Shown here piece by piece: positions 1-6,623 of a stretch of 34,373 bases of DNA. The stretch spans positions 1 through 34,373 of IMG/VR virus record IMGVR_UViG_3300043539_000241; one strand, 5' to 3'. The notes beneath the pieces were generated by a model that did no database searches, was not told the DNA's origin, and worked only from the letters and a program-made list of their open reading frames with translations. The number at the start of each line of letters is the position of its first letter. The stretch's first letter is position 1. Source of the stretch: a virus. Both the position numbers and the translations under genes were made by a program.

Positions 1-348
1 AGTCGGCATTTTATAAAAAGATCTTTAGAAGTATATGCTAAAGATAATGACTTATTAGATGAGTTAGCTCAAGGTTATTATGATCTTAAGTCAAGCAGTC
101 AAAAACTAGGCAGATCTAAATTTACTGAAGATCAAGAAAGCAATAGAATAACAGCATTAAAAAATATTGACTATGCCGCTAGATCATTAAAAACCGGTTC
201 TAGAAAAGGATCATTAAATCCAACATTTGGTAAAACTTGGTCTCATATTAAAATGATGTGCCCATATTGTAATAAAGAAGTCGGCGGAAAGCGTTGGCAT
301 TTTGATAACTGCAGGAGTAAAAATGAAAATCAAATCAATAAAATTTAA
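1..348 (+). CDS. Homing endonuclease, C-terminal part (5' end outside window)
   Basis: The reading frame is open from base 1 to a TAA at 346-348, giving 115 residues. It contains a NUMOD3-like DNA-binding motif (GSLNPTFGKTWS, about residues 73-84) and then a zinc-finger-like tail (CPYC, then WHFDNC, about residues 89-108). This ending is typical of T4-phage GIY-YIG and HNH homing endonucleases. The catalytic domain lies upstream of the window, so the nuclease family cannot be decided. The last 26 bases overlap the next gene in another frame. That gene starts with an intein C-terminal half, so this looks like a free-standing endonuclease gene lying between the two halves of a split intein. Its likely role is spreading the intein by cutting intein-free uvsX alleles (inference). 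Confidence 0.75.
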   Translation, partial: SRHFIKRSLEVYAKDNDLLDELAQGYYDLKSSSQKLGRSKFTEDQESNRITALKNIDYAARSLKTGSRKGSLNPTFGKTWSHIKMMCPYCNKEVGGKRWHFDNCRSKNENQINKI

Positions 349-931
349 TACACGTAAGGCAGATGTTTACGACATTGAAACTCCTACACACGATTATATA
401 TTAAAAAACGGAATAATTTCTCATAATACACAGGAGCTTTACAGCAAACCTGTAGTTTCTGGTGGAACTGGTGTTTACTTATCTGCTGATAATATTTTTA
501 TTCTTGGAAGACAACAAGAAAAAGAAGGAACAGAAGTCATTGGTTATAACTTTATCATCAATGTAGAAAAATCAAGATATGTAAGAGAAAAATCAAAAAT
601 TCCAATTAGTGTTCTATTTGAAGGTGGTGTTTCTAAATGGTCAGGATTATTAGAAATGGCATTAGAATCTGGTCATGTCATTAAGCCAAATAATGGTTGG
701 TATTCTAGAGTAGATAAAATTACTGGTGAGCTTGAAGATAAACGATATAGATTAAAAGATACTATCAATAAAGAATTCTGGCTTCCTATATTAGCAAAAA
801 AGGATTTCCAACAATGGATAAAAGAATCTTATAAATTGACAGAATCAGAAATGCTATCTGATTCAGTAATTGAATCAGAATTATCAAAGGTTGAATTAGA
901 GGATTTGGAAAAAATTTCTGAATTAGTTTAA
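323..931 (+). CDS. uvsX: Split-intein C-half fused to the C-terminal part of UvsX recombinase
   Basis: Residues 1-35 form an intein C-terminal fragment: a block F-like stretch (VYDIETPTHDYIL) and the block G ending IISHN, followed by Thr as the +1 nucleophile. Residues 36-202 (from base 428) match the C-terminal region of T4 UvsX, the RecA-type strand-exchange protein: ELYSKPVVSGGTG, GRQQEK, INVEKSRYVREKSKIP and a KPNNGWY segment. The splice junction aligns with the conserved Thr before MELY in T4 UvsX. ATG at 323 is chosen because AGGAG (313-317) precedes it by 5 nt. The longer frame from TTG at 302 adds no intein sequence. Functional UvsX would need trans-splicing with an N-half encoded upstream of the window. 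Confidence 0.88.
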   Translation: MKIKSIKFNTRKADVYDIETPTHDYILKNGIISHNTQELYSKPVVSGGTGVYLSADNIFILGRQQEKEGTEVIGYNFIINVEKSRYVREKSKIPISVLFEGGVSKWSGLLEMALESGHVIKPNNGWYSRVDKITGELEDKRYRLKDTINKEFWLPILAKKDFQQWIKESYKLTESEMLSDSVIESELSKVELEDLEKISELV

Positions 932-938
932 CTGTGTT

Positions 939-966
939 GAGAGTGTATGCCAGTGTGTACACTCTC
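939..966 (+). terminator. Hairpin after uvsX, probable terminator
   Basis: A perfect 9-bp inverted repeat, GAGAGTGTA (939-947) and TACACTCTC (958-966), with a 10-nt loop is followed by a TATTTTTAT run. It starts 8 nt after the uvsX stop. The 3' arm overlaps the -35 element of the promoter at 955-983. Confidence 0.6.
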
Positions 967-983
967 TATTTTTATGATATAAT
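955..983 (+). promoter_or_regulatory. Early-type promoter upstream of gp40-like gene
   Basis: GTGTAC (955-960), 17 nt, then TATAAT (978-983) with TGA directly before it. This matches the early-promoter pattern repeated through the window. It would start transcription about 10 nt before the ATG at 1001. Confidence 0.7.
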
Positions 984-1000
984 AACATTTTGAGAATATT

Positions 1001-1291
1001 ATGACTACTAAATTCGAAACATATAACTACTTTGATGCTTCTGGAACAGAAGTTGTTGCATTAGAAATCCTAGAAGATAAATTCAAAGGCTCTATCTTTT
1101 CATTTGGAAAAGTAGAATTTCCAGACCCTAACGAACCAATCCTTAATTTTGAATATACTCTTCATCAAGGATATATCTCTGATGATAATAAGGAAGATTT
1201 CAAAAATTGCTTGGGTGATATATTAGTACAAATTTTAGAAGAATCTCTTAAAGACAAAACTACTGTTTTTAAAGGTGGCATTGATGAGTAA
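1001..1291 (+). CDS. gp40-like head vertex assembly protein
   Basis: A 96-residue acidic protein between uvsX and the gp41 helicase gene, the position of gene 40 in T4. The core pattern, FKGSIFSFGKVEFP followed by a LNFEYTLHQGY stretch and an acidic helical end, resembles the gp40-type 'head vertex assembly chaperone' of T4-like phages. In T4, gp40 stimulates formation of the gp20 initiator complex of the prohead. The call rests on gene order and a remembered family pattern rather than a catalytic motif. The gene ends overlapping the start of gp41. Confidence 0.55.
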   Translation: MTTKFETYNYFDASGTEVVALEILEDKFKGSIFSFGKVEFPDPNEPILNFEYTLHQGYISDDNKEDFKNCLGDILVQILEESLKDKTTVFKGGIDE

Positions 1292-2651
1292 GATAGAAAC
1301 TACTATTTTATCTAATTTAATTCATAACGCTGAATATAGTCAAAAAGTTCTTCCATTTATTAAAAGAGAATATTTTAAAGAAAGACCTGAAATTATTGTA
1401 ACTGAAGAAATTCTGTCTTTTGTTGATCAGTTCAATAAGATGCCAACTCAGGAAATCCTGTCAATTCAAGCATCAAACCGTCAGGATGTCAATGACCAAA
1501 CTTTAGTAGAAGTTGAATACTTAATTAAGTCATTAGAGAATCAACCAACAAATGACGAATGGCTTATTGAAGAAACCGAGAAATTTTGCAAAAACAGGGC
1601 AGTATTCAATGCAATCATTTCTTCAATGCAAATCATTGATGGCAAAGATAAAAAATATACTCAGGAAGCAATTCCAACCTTATTATCAGAAGCTCTTAGT
1701 ATTTGTTTTGATACTAATGTTGGCCATGATTTCTTCGAAGATTCTGACTCTAGATTTGAATATTATAGAAGAGTAGAAGAAAAGATTCCGTTTGATATTG
1801 ATATACTAAACAAAATTACTAATGGTGGTCTAGCAAGAAAATCTCTCAATATATTACTTGCGGGAACTGGTGTTGGGAAATCTTTGGTGATGTGCCATTT
1901 TGCTGCTGCAGCTCTAATGCAAAGTAAGAATGTGTTATACATTACTATGGAAATGGCAGAAGAAAGAATTGCTGAACGTATTGATGCTAATCTTCTAAAC
2001 CTAGGAATGTCAGAATTAAAGACTATAGAGCAGAATATTTTCTCTTCTCGTGTTAATAAGCTTAAACAGAAGTCTCATGGCACATTAATCATTAAAGAAT
2101 ATCCGACATCTACTGCTCATACCGGCCATTTTAGAGCATTGATTGAAGAATTAAAATCAAAGAAAAGTTTCTCTCCAGATATAATCTTTGTTGATTACTT
2201 AAACATTTGTTCTTCACAACGAATGAAATACGGAGCAGGCGTAAACAGTTATTCTTATGTGAAAGCAATTGCTGAAGAATTACGAGGATTAGCAGTAGAG
2301 TATAATGTTCCACTTGTTAGTGCTACTCAATCTAATAGAGAAGGTATCAATAGTTCAGATTTAGATTTGACAAATACTTCTGAAAGTATTGGTCTTCCTC
2401 AGACATGCGATTTGATGCTAGCATTAATTTCTACAGAAGAATTAACAAATCTTGGTCAAATAATGATTAAGCAATTAAAGAATCGGTATAATGATCCAAG
2501 TTATTACAGCAAATTCATGGTAGGAATAGACAGAAATAAAATGAGGATATTTGATGTTGAATCAGAAGCTCAAACTGGAATTTCTAATCACACTCCATTT
2601 GTAGCAAGATCTAACAAACAAGAAAAAGATACCTCAGGATTTGTATTCTAA
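1284..2651 (+). CDS. 41: Replicative DNA helicase, gp41-like (DnaB family)
   Basis: A 455-residue DnaB-type helicase. Walker A is visible as AGTGVGKS, followed by VLYITMEMAEERIAERI (motif 1a region), Walker B IIFVDYLNIC, the VSATQSN motif and the KQLKNRYNDPS arginine-finger region. In T4 the gp41 hexamer unwinds DNA 5' to 3' at the fork and binds the gp61 primase. ATG at 1284 is preferred because AAAGGTGG (1271-1278) precedes it; GTG at 1275 is possible. The start overlaps the gp40-like stop (1289-1291), which suggests translational coupling. The order uvsX-40-41 matches T4. The C-terminal residues overlap a hairpin that controls the next gene. Confidence 0.93.
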   Translation: MSKIETTILSNLIHNAEYSQKVLPFIKREYFKERPEIIVTEEILSFVDQFNKMPTQEILSIQASNRQDVNDQTLVEVEYLIKSLENQPTNDEWLIEETEKFCKNRAVFNAIISSMQIIDGKDKKYTQEAIPTLLSEALSICFDTNVGHDFFEDSDSRFEYYRRVEEKIPFDIDILNKITNGGLARKSLNILLAGTGVGKSLVMCHFAAAALMQSKNVLYITMEMAEERIAERIDANLLNLGMSELKTIEQNIFSSRVNKLKQKSHGTLIIKEYPTSTAHTGHFRALIEELKSKKSFSPDIIFVDYLNICSSQRMKYGAGVNSYSYVKAIAEELRGLAVEYNVPLVSATQSNREGINSSDLDLTNTSESIGLPQTCDLMLALISTEELTNLGQIMIKQLKNRYNDPSYYSKFMVGIDRNKMRIFDVESEAQTGISNHTPFVARSNKQEKDTSGFVF

Positions 2652-2692
2652 AATTGATAAATAATTTATTATTGTCGAAATGGAATCAAAAT
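2639..2692 (+). promoter_or_regulatory. Imperfect hairpin hiding the 2691 start, late promoter in its loop
   Basis: The left arm 2639-2648 (ATTTGTATTC) can pair with 2683-2692 (GAATCAAAAT) at 8 of 10 positions. The right arm covers the weak ribosome-binding region and the AU of the start codon. The loop holds the late promoter-like GATAAATA. The layout and sequence parallel the perfect hairpin at 3187-3242, with one compensatory A-T to G-C change between the two. Confidence 0.5.
2656..2663 (+). promoter_or_regulatory. Probable late promoter (GATAAATA)
   Basis: A one-mismatch match to the T4 late consensus TATAAATA, 35 nt before the ATG at 2691. The surrounding sequence resembles the leader of the next gene, which has a perfect late box. 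Confidence 0.55.
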
Positions 2693-3182
2693 GAAAACGT
2701 ATAAAAATTTTATTGCAGAACAAGACCCATGTTGGAAAGGATATGAACAATATGGAATGAAAAAGAAAAATGGAAAAAAGGTCCCTAATTGTATTCCCGA
2801 AAGTTTAGAAGAACAGTTTGATTTAATTGAAGAAGTAATTGAAGAACTATCATTAGAACACGGAATCGATTCTGAAATCTTTTGGGAAAACTTTGAAGAA
2901 TTTACTGATGAAGAACTACTAGAATATGCTATTGATGCAAAAGGTCATAAAAGTTCTACTGGCGGATTAACTCAAAAAGGAGTTGATGCCTATAATAGAA
3001 AAACCGGCGGTCATCTACAAACTGCTGTTACTACTCCACCTTCAAAACTGAAACCTGGAAGTAAGGCCGCAAAACGAAGAAAATCATTTTGTGCTCGCAT
3101 GAGCGGAGTTGATGGACCTATGAAAGATAAAGACGGAAATCCAACTAGAAAAGCATTAGCCCTCAAAAAATGGAATTGTTAA
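2691..3182 (+). CDS. Putative internal head protein with capsid-targeting N-terminus
   Basis: A 163-residue protein beginning MKTYKNFIAEQ, almost the capsid-targeting sequence of T4 internal proteins (MKTYQEFIAEA). The T4 prohead protease gp21 cuts after (L/I)XE, so cleavage after Glu10 is expected. Next comes CWKGYEQYGMKKKNGKKVPNC, a module I recall from other T4-like phage proteins. After an acidic middle, the C-terminal domain (about residues 85-163) has GGLTQKGVDAYNRKTGG and a basic KAAKRRKSFCARMSG stretch, suggesting nucleic-acid binding. A late promoter-like box lies 35 nt upstream. Packaging and injection with the DNA is inferred from the targeting signal. Confidence 0.65.
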   Translation: MKTYKNFIAEQDPCWKGYEQYGMKKKNGKKVPNCIPESLEEQFDLIEEVIEELSLEHGIDSEIFWENFEEFTDEELLEYAIDAKGHKSSTGGLTQKGVDAYNRKTGGHLQTAVTTPPSKLKPGSKAAKRRKSFCARMSGVDGPMKDKDGNPTRKALALKKWNC

Positions 3183-3186
3183 TATT

Positions 3187-3242
3187 ATTTGGGTTCTAAA
3201 AATTTATAAATAGATTATTACTGTTATAGATGGAACCCAAAT
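3187..3242 (+). promoter_or_regulatory. Perfect 10-bp inverted repeat around a late promoter and a start codon
   Basis: ATTTGGGTTC (3187-3196) pairs perfectly with GAACCCAAAT (3233-3242), whose last bases are the AT of the ATG at 3241. The late promoter TATAAATA lies in the loop. A read-through mRNA would carry both arms and hide the ribosome-binding region. An mRNA started at the late promoter would lack the left arm. T4 uses this logic for the lysozyme gene e; its use here is inferred. Confidence 0.65.
3205..3212 (+). promoter_or_regulatory. Late promoter (perfect TATAAATA)
   Basis: An exact match to the T4 late promoter -10 element, in a gap between genes and 36 nt before the ATG at 3241. 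Transcription would start near 3218, inside the hairpin loop. Confidence 0.8.
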
Positions 3243-4935
3243 GAAAACATACCAATCATTATTTAATCCAAAGACTAATAAGATAGATTTTAAAAAGGTT
3301 GATCTCATTGAGTCTTTGGATAATTCTCCATATTCAAAGCATTCTAATCCAAATATCGAATTTGAAAAAACCACTGAATTAGATACTATTCGTGAGCAAT
3401 ACTTTCGCGGAGAAATCTTTAATGTGGGAGATATAGTTGAATCCAATGATACATATTTGGAAATACTTAGTAGAGGTAGCAATTACCTTACAGTTACAGA
3501 TTCTGATGGTAATATACAACGCAAATGGCTTGTAGAAGTTAAGATGGTTGATGAAGAAACTAGTAATCTTTTAAAAGAAGATTTTGGTAATGTCACAACA
3601 AACCAAGTTACATATAAAGGATTTACTACTAAGAATTTTGATATAAGTAAAGAAGCAATCTTTGAATACACGAAATTAACTCAAACACCGAACATTGATC
3701 CCGTAGCATTGCTTAATGCTATTAAGGCAACTGACCAAGCATTCGGTATTCAAAAAAGCATCGTATCGGGTTCATTATCTATAGATGATTTCCATACATT
3801 CCAAAGAGCTCAACAAGTAGCCGTGGATATTCTTAAAAGATTGGGTGTCTATCTTCATCACGAAGATTACTTAATGAATTCATATCACAAAATGGAATTA
3901 GCAGTATCCGATTATGGAAGCCAAGATTCTTATTCAGCAGGAAAAATACAAGAAATGACATACTCAAGTTCAGACAAACTAAAAATTGCCAAGATTGTTG
4001 CTGGTACTCTTGGTGTTGATTCTGATTCTTCATCACCAGAAGAACTTATCAATAAGGCACTCAAAACACTTTCAAAGAATCCACTGAAATCTGATTCATT
4101 AAAGATTCTTAAAAATATGTTGAATACTGCCACTGAAGCAGGAATCATGTATGATAAGAAACTTATGCCGGCATTAGTAAAAGAAGATTCATCCAAATTA
4201 GTAAGCTCACAAAAAGTAAAAAGAGTTACTAATCCAGACCAAGTTCACCCAAACGATAGTGACGAAGATGACAATGGCGGTCCAGGAGATCAAGATTCCG
4301 ATGATTCAAAAAATACTCAAAGTGATTTTGACGATGAAAGCAAAGGTTCTCATAGAGTTGGAAGTACTATAGAACCAAATGGAGATAAAGACTCTTTACG
4401 CAGAATGAAAATCAAATATAAATTACATGAAGATTCTGAAGAAGATGATTCTGAAATGTCGGATGACGAATTGGATGATATGCTCAATTCCGTGTCTGAT
4501 GAAGATATTCTAAGTACCTATGACGACGATGAACTTCATGTAGTTGACGATGAAGGAAACCATGTTGCTCATGTTAAAGACCTTGATGGAATGAACGAAT
4601 CATATCTTACTGAAGTATTATCAAGAATGGAACGCATCAAAGCTGCTATAAGATTCAAACAGTCTCAAGGTAAACGTATGCGTAAGATGAAGATTGCTTT
4701 GCATACTCGTTCTAGTCCACAAAGAATTAATCATCGAGCGCGTAATGCCGCAATCAATGCACTTAAAGCAAAACTTGCAAGGAAACCTTTGAGTCAATTG
4801 ACCGTCCAAGAAAAAGAACGTATTGAAAGAATCGTAGCTAAGAAAAAGAAACTAATCGATAAAGCAGCAATGAAGTTAGTGCCTAAAATTAGAAAAATTG
4901 AAAATGCTCGTCTTCATCCAATCAACAGAGACTAA
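3241..4935 (+). CDS. Large late virion-associated protein, function unknown
   Basis: A 564-residue protein starting MKTYQ, the same five residues as T4 internal proteins. LIES near residue 23 fits a gp21-type (L/I)XE cleavage site. The middle (about 335-460) is a long Asp/Glu/Ser-rich disordered stretch. The C-terminal 100 residues are very basic (ERIKAAIRFKQ, KRMRKMKIALHTR, then RIVAKKKKLIDKAAMKLVPK) and resemble a Lys/Arg-rich helical domain seen in structural-gene regions of other T4-like phages. The split between an acidic middle and basic end suggests a core or DNA-associated head protein (inference). It is driven by the perfect late promoter at 3205 and followed 3 nt later by the Dps-like gene. 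Confidence 0.6.
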   Translation: MKTYQSLFNPKTNKIDFKKVDLIESLDNSPYSKHSNPNIEFEKTTELDTIREQYFRGEIFNVGDIVESNDTYLEILSRGSNYLTVTDSDGNIQRKWLVEVKMVDEETSNLLKEDFGNVTTNQVTYKGFTTKNFDISKEAIFEYTKLTQTPNIDPVALLNAIKATDQAFGIQKSIVSGSLSIDDFHTFQRAQQVAVDILKRLGVYLHHEDYLMNSYHKMELAVSDYGSQDSYSAGKIQEMTYSSSDKLKIAKIVAGTLGVDSDSSSPEELINKALKTLSKNPLKSDSLKILKNMLNTATEAGIMYDKKLMPALVKEDSSKLVSSQKVKRVTNPDQVHPNDSDEDDNGGPGDQDSDDSKNTQSDFDDESKGSHRVGSTIEPNGDKDSLRRMKIKYKLHEDSEEDDSEMSDDELDDMLNSVSDEDILSTYDDDELHVVDDEGNHVAHVKDLDGMNESYLTEVLSRMERIKAAIRFKQSQGKRMRKMKIALHTRSSPQRINHRARNAAINALKAKLARKPLSQLTVQEKERIERIVAKKKKLIDKAAMKLVPKIRKIENARLHPINRD

Positions 4936-4938
4936 AAC

Positions 4939-5376
4939 ATGGATAAGTTAATTGCAACCTCAAGAATAGTATTTGCTAACAACTTTGTGTTATACTTTAA
5001 AAGTGCTTCATATCATTGGAATGTAGAATCTTTCTATTTTCCACAATTCCACAATTTCTTTGGTGATTTCTATGCTGCCACTTATGGTGCTATAGATACA
5101 TTAGCTGAATTCATTAGAACTTTTGATGCTTATGCTCCTATTAGTTTGACTGAATTGACTAGATACAAAACAATCAATGAAGATATGGTTAAACCAGATA
5201 ATGTGAATGCTATGTTGGTTAATCTATATGAAGCTAATGTGTTGATGATTGAATCGTTGGAATCTGCATTTCAAGTATCACAAGAAGTAAATGAACAAGG
5301 TTATGCTAATTTCTTAGCAGACCGTTTAACAGCACATAAAAAGCATCAGTGGATGCTTAAATCAATTTTAAAATAA
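4939..5376 (+). CDS. Dps-like ferritin (mini-ferritin, DNA protection)
   Basis: A 145-residue four-helix protein with the Dps ferroxidase pattern. His26 (in YHWNV), His38 (QFH), Asp53 and Glu57 (in DTLAEF) sit at the same relative spacing as His51, His63, Asp78 and Glu82 of E. coli Dps. Position 42, matching E. coli Asp67, is Gly, but Asp43 follows. Dps proteins form 12-mers that oxidise and store Fe(II) and protect DNA from Fenton damage. The usual basic N-terminal DNA-binding tail is absent, so DNA binding is uncertain. The gene lies 3 nt after a late head-type gene, suggesting late expression and possibly virion association (inference). Confidence 0.82.
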   Translation: MDKLIATSRIVFANNFVLYFKSASYHWNVESFYFPQFHNFFGDFYAATYGAIDTLAEFIRTFDAYAPISLTELTRYKTINEDMVKPDNVNAMLVNLYEANVLMIESLESAFQVSQEVNEQGYANFLADRLTAHKKHQWMLKSILK

Positions 5377-5386
5377 GGAGAACTAA

Positions 5387-6250
5387 ATGTACACATCAGA
5401 ATTAGAAGCATTACAATCAATCCAAGAAACTTATATTACTATGAATGAGTTATCAACAGCAACTCTTAAAAGTTATAAAGATAAAGTACACAACACTTCG
5501 GGCAATGATGATAGAAAGGCAGGAAGTGATATGGCTTTCTCTAAAATGGTTTCGCATGGGGATCCTAAAGTCCAATCTTCAGAAATTATTAGTAAAGCAA
5601 AATCTGAAATAAAAGGATTGATAGATCCTAAACATCACTCGAAATATCCTATAGATAAAATTACAGGCAATGAAAGCGCACGTAAAATTTATAAGCAAGC
5701 ACACAGTGCTGGGCACTTAAAAGAAGATGTAATGGATGAATCAACTCATGATCTAAGTAATGTCAAGACTGATACCTTGACAAGTCTTCACGCATTACAT
5801 GCAAAAGAACCTAAAGGTACTCGTAGTTATGACCAAAGACAAAGAGTTGCAGCGGAACTCAAGAAACGTGGCATTAAAGTACAAGAAGATGTAATGGACG
5901 AAAAATTTGCTCATCCTAATCATAAGAAATTGGATGCTAATGATAACGGTAAAGTAGATGCTCAAGATTTTGCATTGCTTCGTAAAAAGAAAGGAATGAA
6001 AAACTTTAAAGAGTTTAAAGAATCATTAGAACAACTTGATGAATTGTCAAAGAAAACTTTAGGTTCTTATGTCAAGAAAGCTAGTGCAGAATCAAATTTT
6101 GCTTCTAAAGTTGCAGGCAGTGCTAGTGCTGGAGAATATTCTAAAGATGCAATTGCCAAAGAAAAAGAACATTTAGCACTTGCTAAAAAACGTAGAACTG
6201 GCATTAATAAAGCAGTTGATAAATTGACTAAAGAAGATCTTGAAGATTGA
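5387..6250 (+). CDS. Modular late protein with EF-hand-like loop
   Basis: A 287-residue Lys/Asp-rich, mostly hydrophilic protein behind a strong AAGGAG site. It looks assembled from short modules. MNELSTATLKSYKDK (about 19-33) and LDELSKKTLGSYVKK are copies of one module that I recognise from other T4-like phage late proteins. EDVMDE occurs twice, at about 113 and 166. DANDNGKVDAQD (about 183-194) fits a calcium-binding EF-hand or dockerin-type loop. MKNFKEFKESLEQ, just after it, resembles the capsid-targeting N-termini of nearby genes, as if such a gene had been fused in. A virion or head-internal role is inferred from context. Confidence 0.6.
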   Translation: MYTSELEALQSIQETYITMNELSTATLKSYKDKVHNTSGNDDRKAGSDMAFSKMVSHGDPKVQSSEIISKAKSEIKGLIDPKHHSKYPIDKITGNESARKIYKQAHSAGHLKEDVMDESTHDLSNVKTDTLTSLHALHAKEPKGTRSYDQRQRVAAELKKRGIKVQEDVMDEKFAHPNHKKLDANDNGKVDAQDFALLRKKKGMKNFKEFKESLEQLDELSKKTLGSYVKKASAESNFASKVAGSASAGEYSKDAIAKEKEHLALAKKRRTGINKAVDKLTKEDLED

Positions 6251-6251
6251 T

Positions 6252-6437
6252 ATGATTACCTTCAAAGAATTCATTACTGAAGAAATGAAACTTGTCAACG
6301 GGAAACTTGCCATGACTTCTAAGAAGACCGGCAAGGTTCTTGCCTATTATAAAGGTCAACACAAGCATACTGACAGATGGTTTACTTCTCAGAATAAAAA
6401 AGAAGAATACGTTCCACCAATTACGGTTGAAAAGTAA
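6252..6437 (+). CDS. Small protein with capsid-targeting-like N-terminus (paralogue 1)
   Basis: A 61-residue protein starting MITFKEFITEE, which fits the T4 capsid-targeting pattern with a possible gp21-type cut after ITE. The rest, VNGKLAMTSKKTGKVLAYYKG and then a DRWF segment, is a small basic domain shared with the next gene. ATG at 6252 is preferred over TTG at 6240 because the targeting motif then begins at residue 1. It starts one base after the upstream stop (6248-6250), and its stop overlaps the next start. Function is unknown beyond likely packaging in the head. Confidence 0.6.
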   Translation: MITFKEFITEEMKLVNGKLAMTSKKTGKVLAYYKGQHKHTDRWFTSQNKKEEYVPPITVEK

Positions 6438-6619
6438 TGATTACCTTCAAAGAATATCTTGAAGAAGTATTGAAACAAGTAGACGGCAAGTGGGCAATTG
6501 TTTCTAAGAAATCCGGTAAACCTCTCGCATATTATAAAGGTGAGGGGAAACCTTCCGAAGAATGGTTCAATAAGCAAGAAAAGCGTATTGGATACTTCAA
6601 ACATTTAAACAAAGGGTAA
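6437..6619 (+). CDS. Small protein with capsid-targeting-like N-terminus (paralogue 2)
   Basis: A 60-residue paralogue of the preceding gene. MITFKEYLEEV corresponds to MITFKEFITEE, and VDGKWAIVSKKSGKPLAYYKG to VNGKLAMTSKKTGKVLAYYKG; both have a Trp-Phe pair downstream. The pair is a tandem duplication whose genes overlap by one base (TAATG). The (L/I)XE cleavage motif is less clear here (YLEE). The basic module suggests DNA or core binding, which is speculative. Confidence 0.6.
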   Translation: MITFKEYLEEVLKQVDGKWAIVSKKSGKPLAYYKGEGKPSEEWFNKQEKRIGYFKHLNKG

Positions 6620-6623
6620 TCAA

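Noticed and set aside
302-322. TTG 302 as the start of the intein-UvsX gene
   Set aside because: AGGAG followed by ATG 323 is a better start, and intein similarity begins after it.
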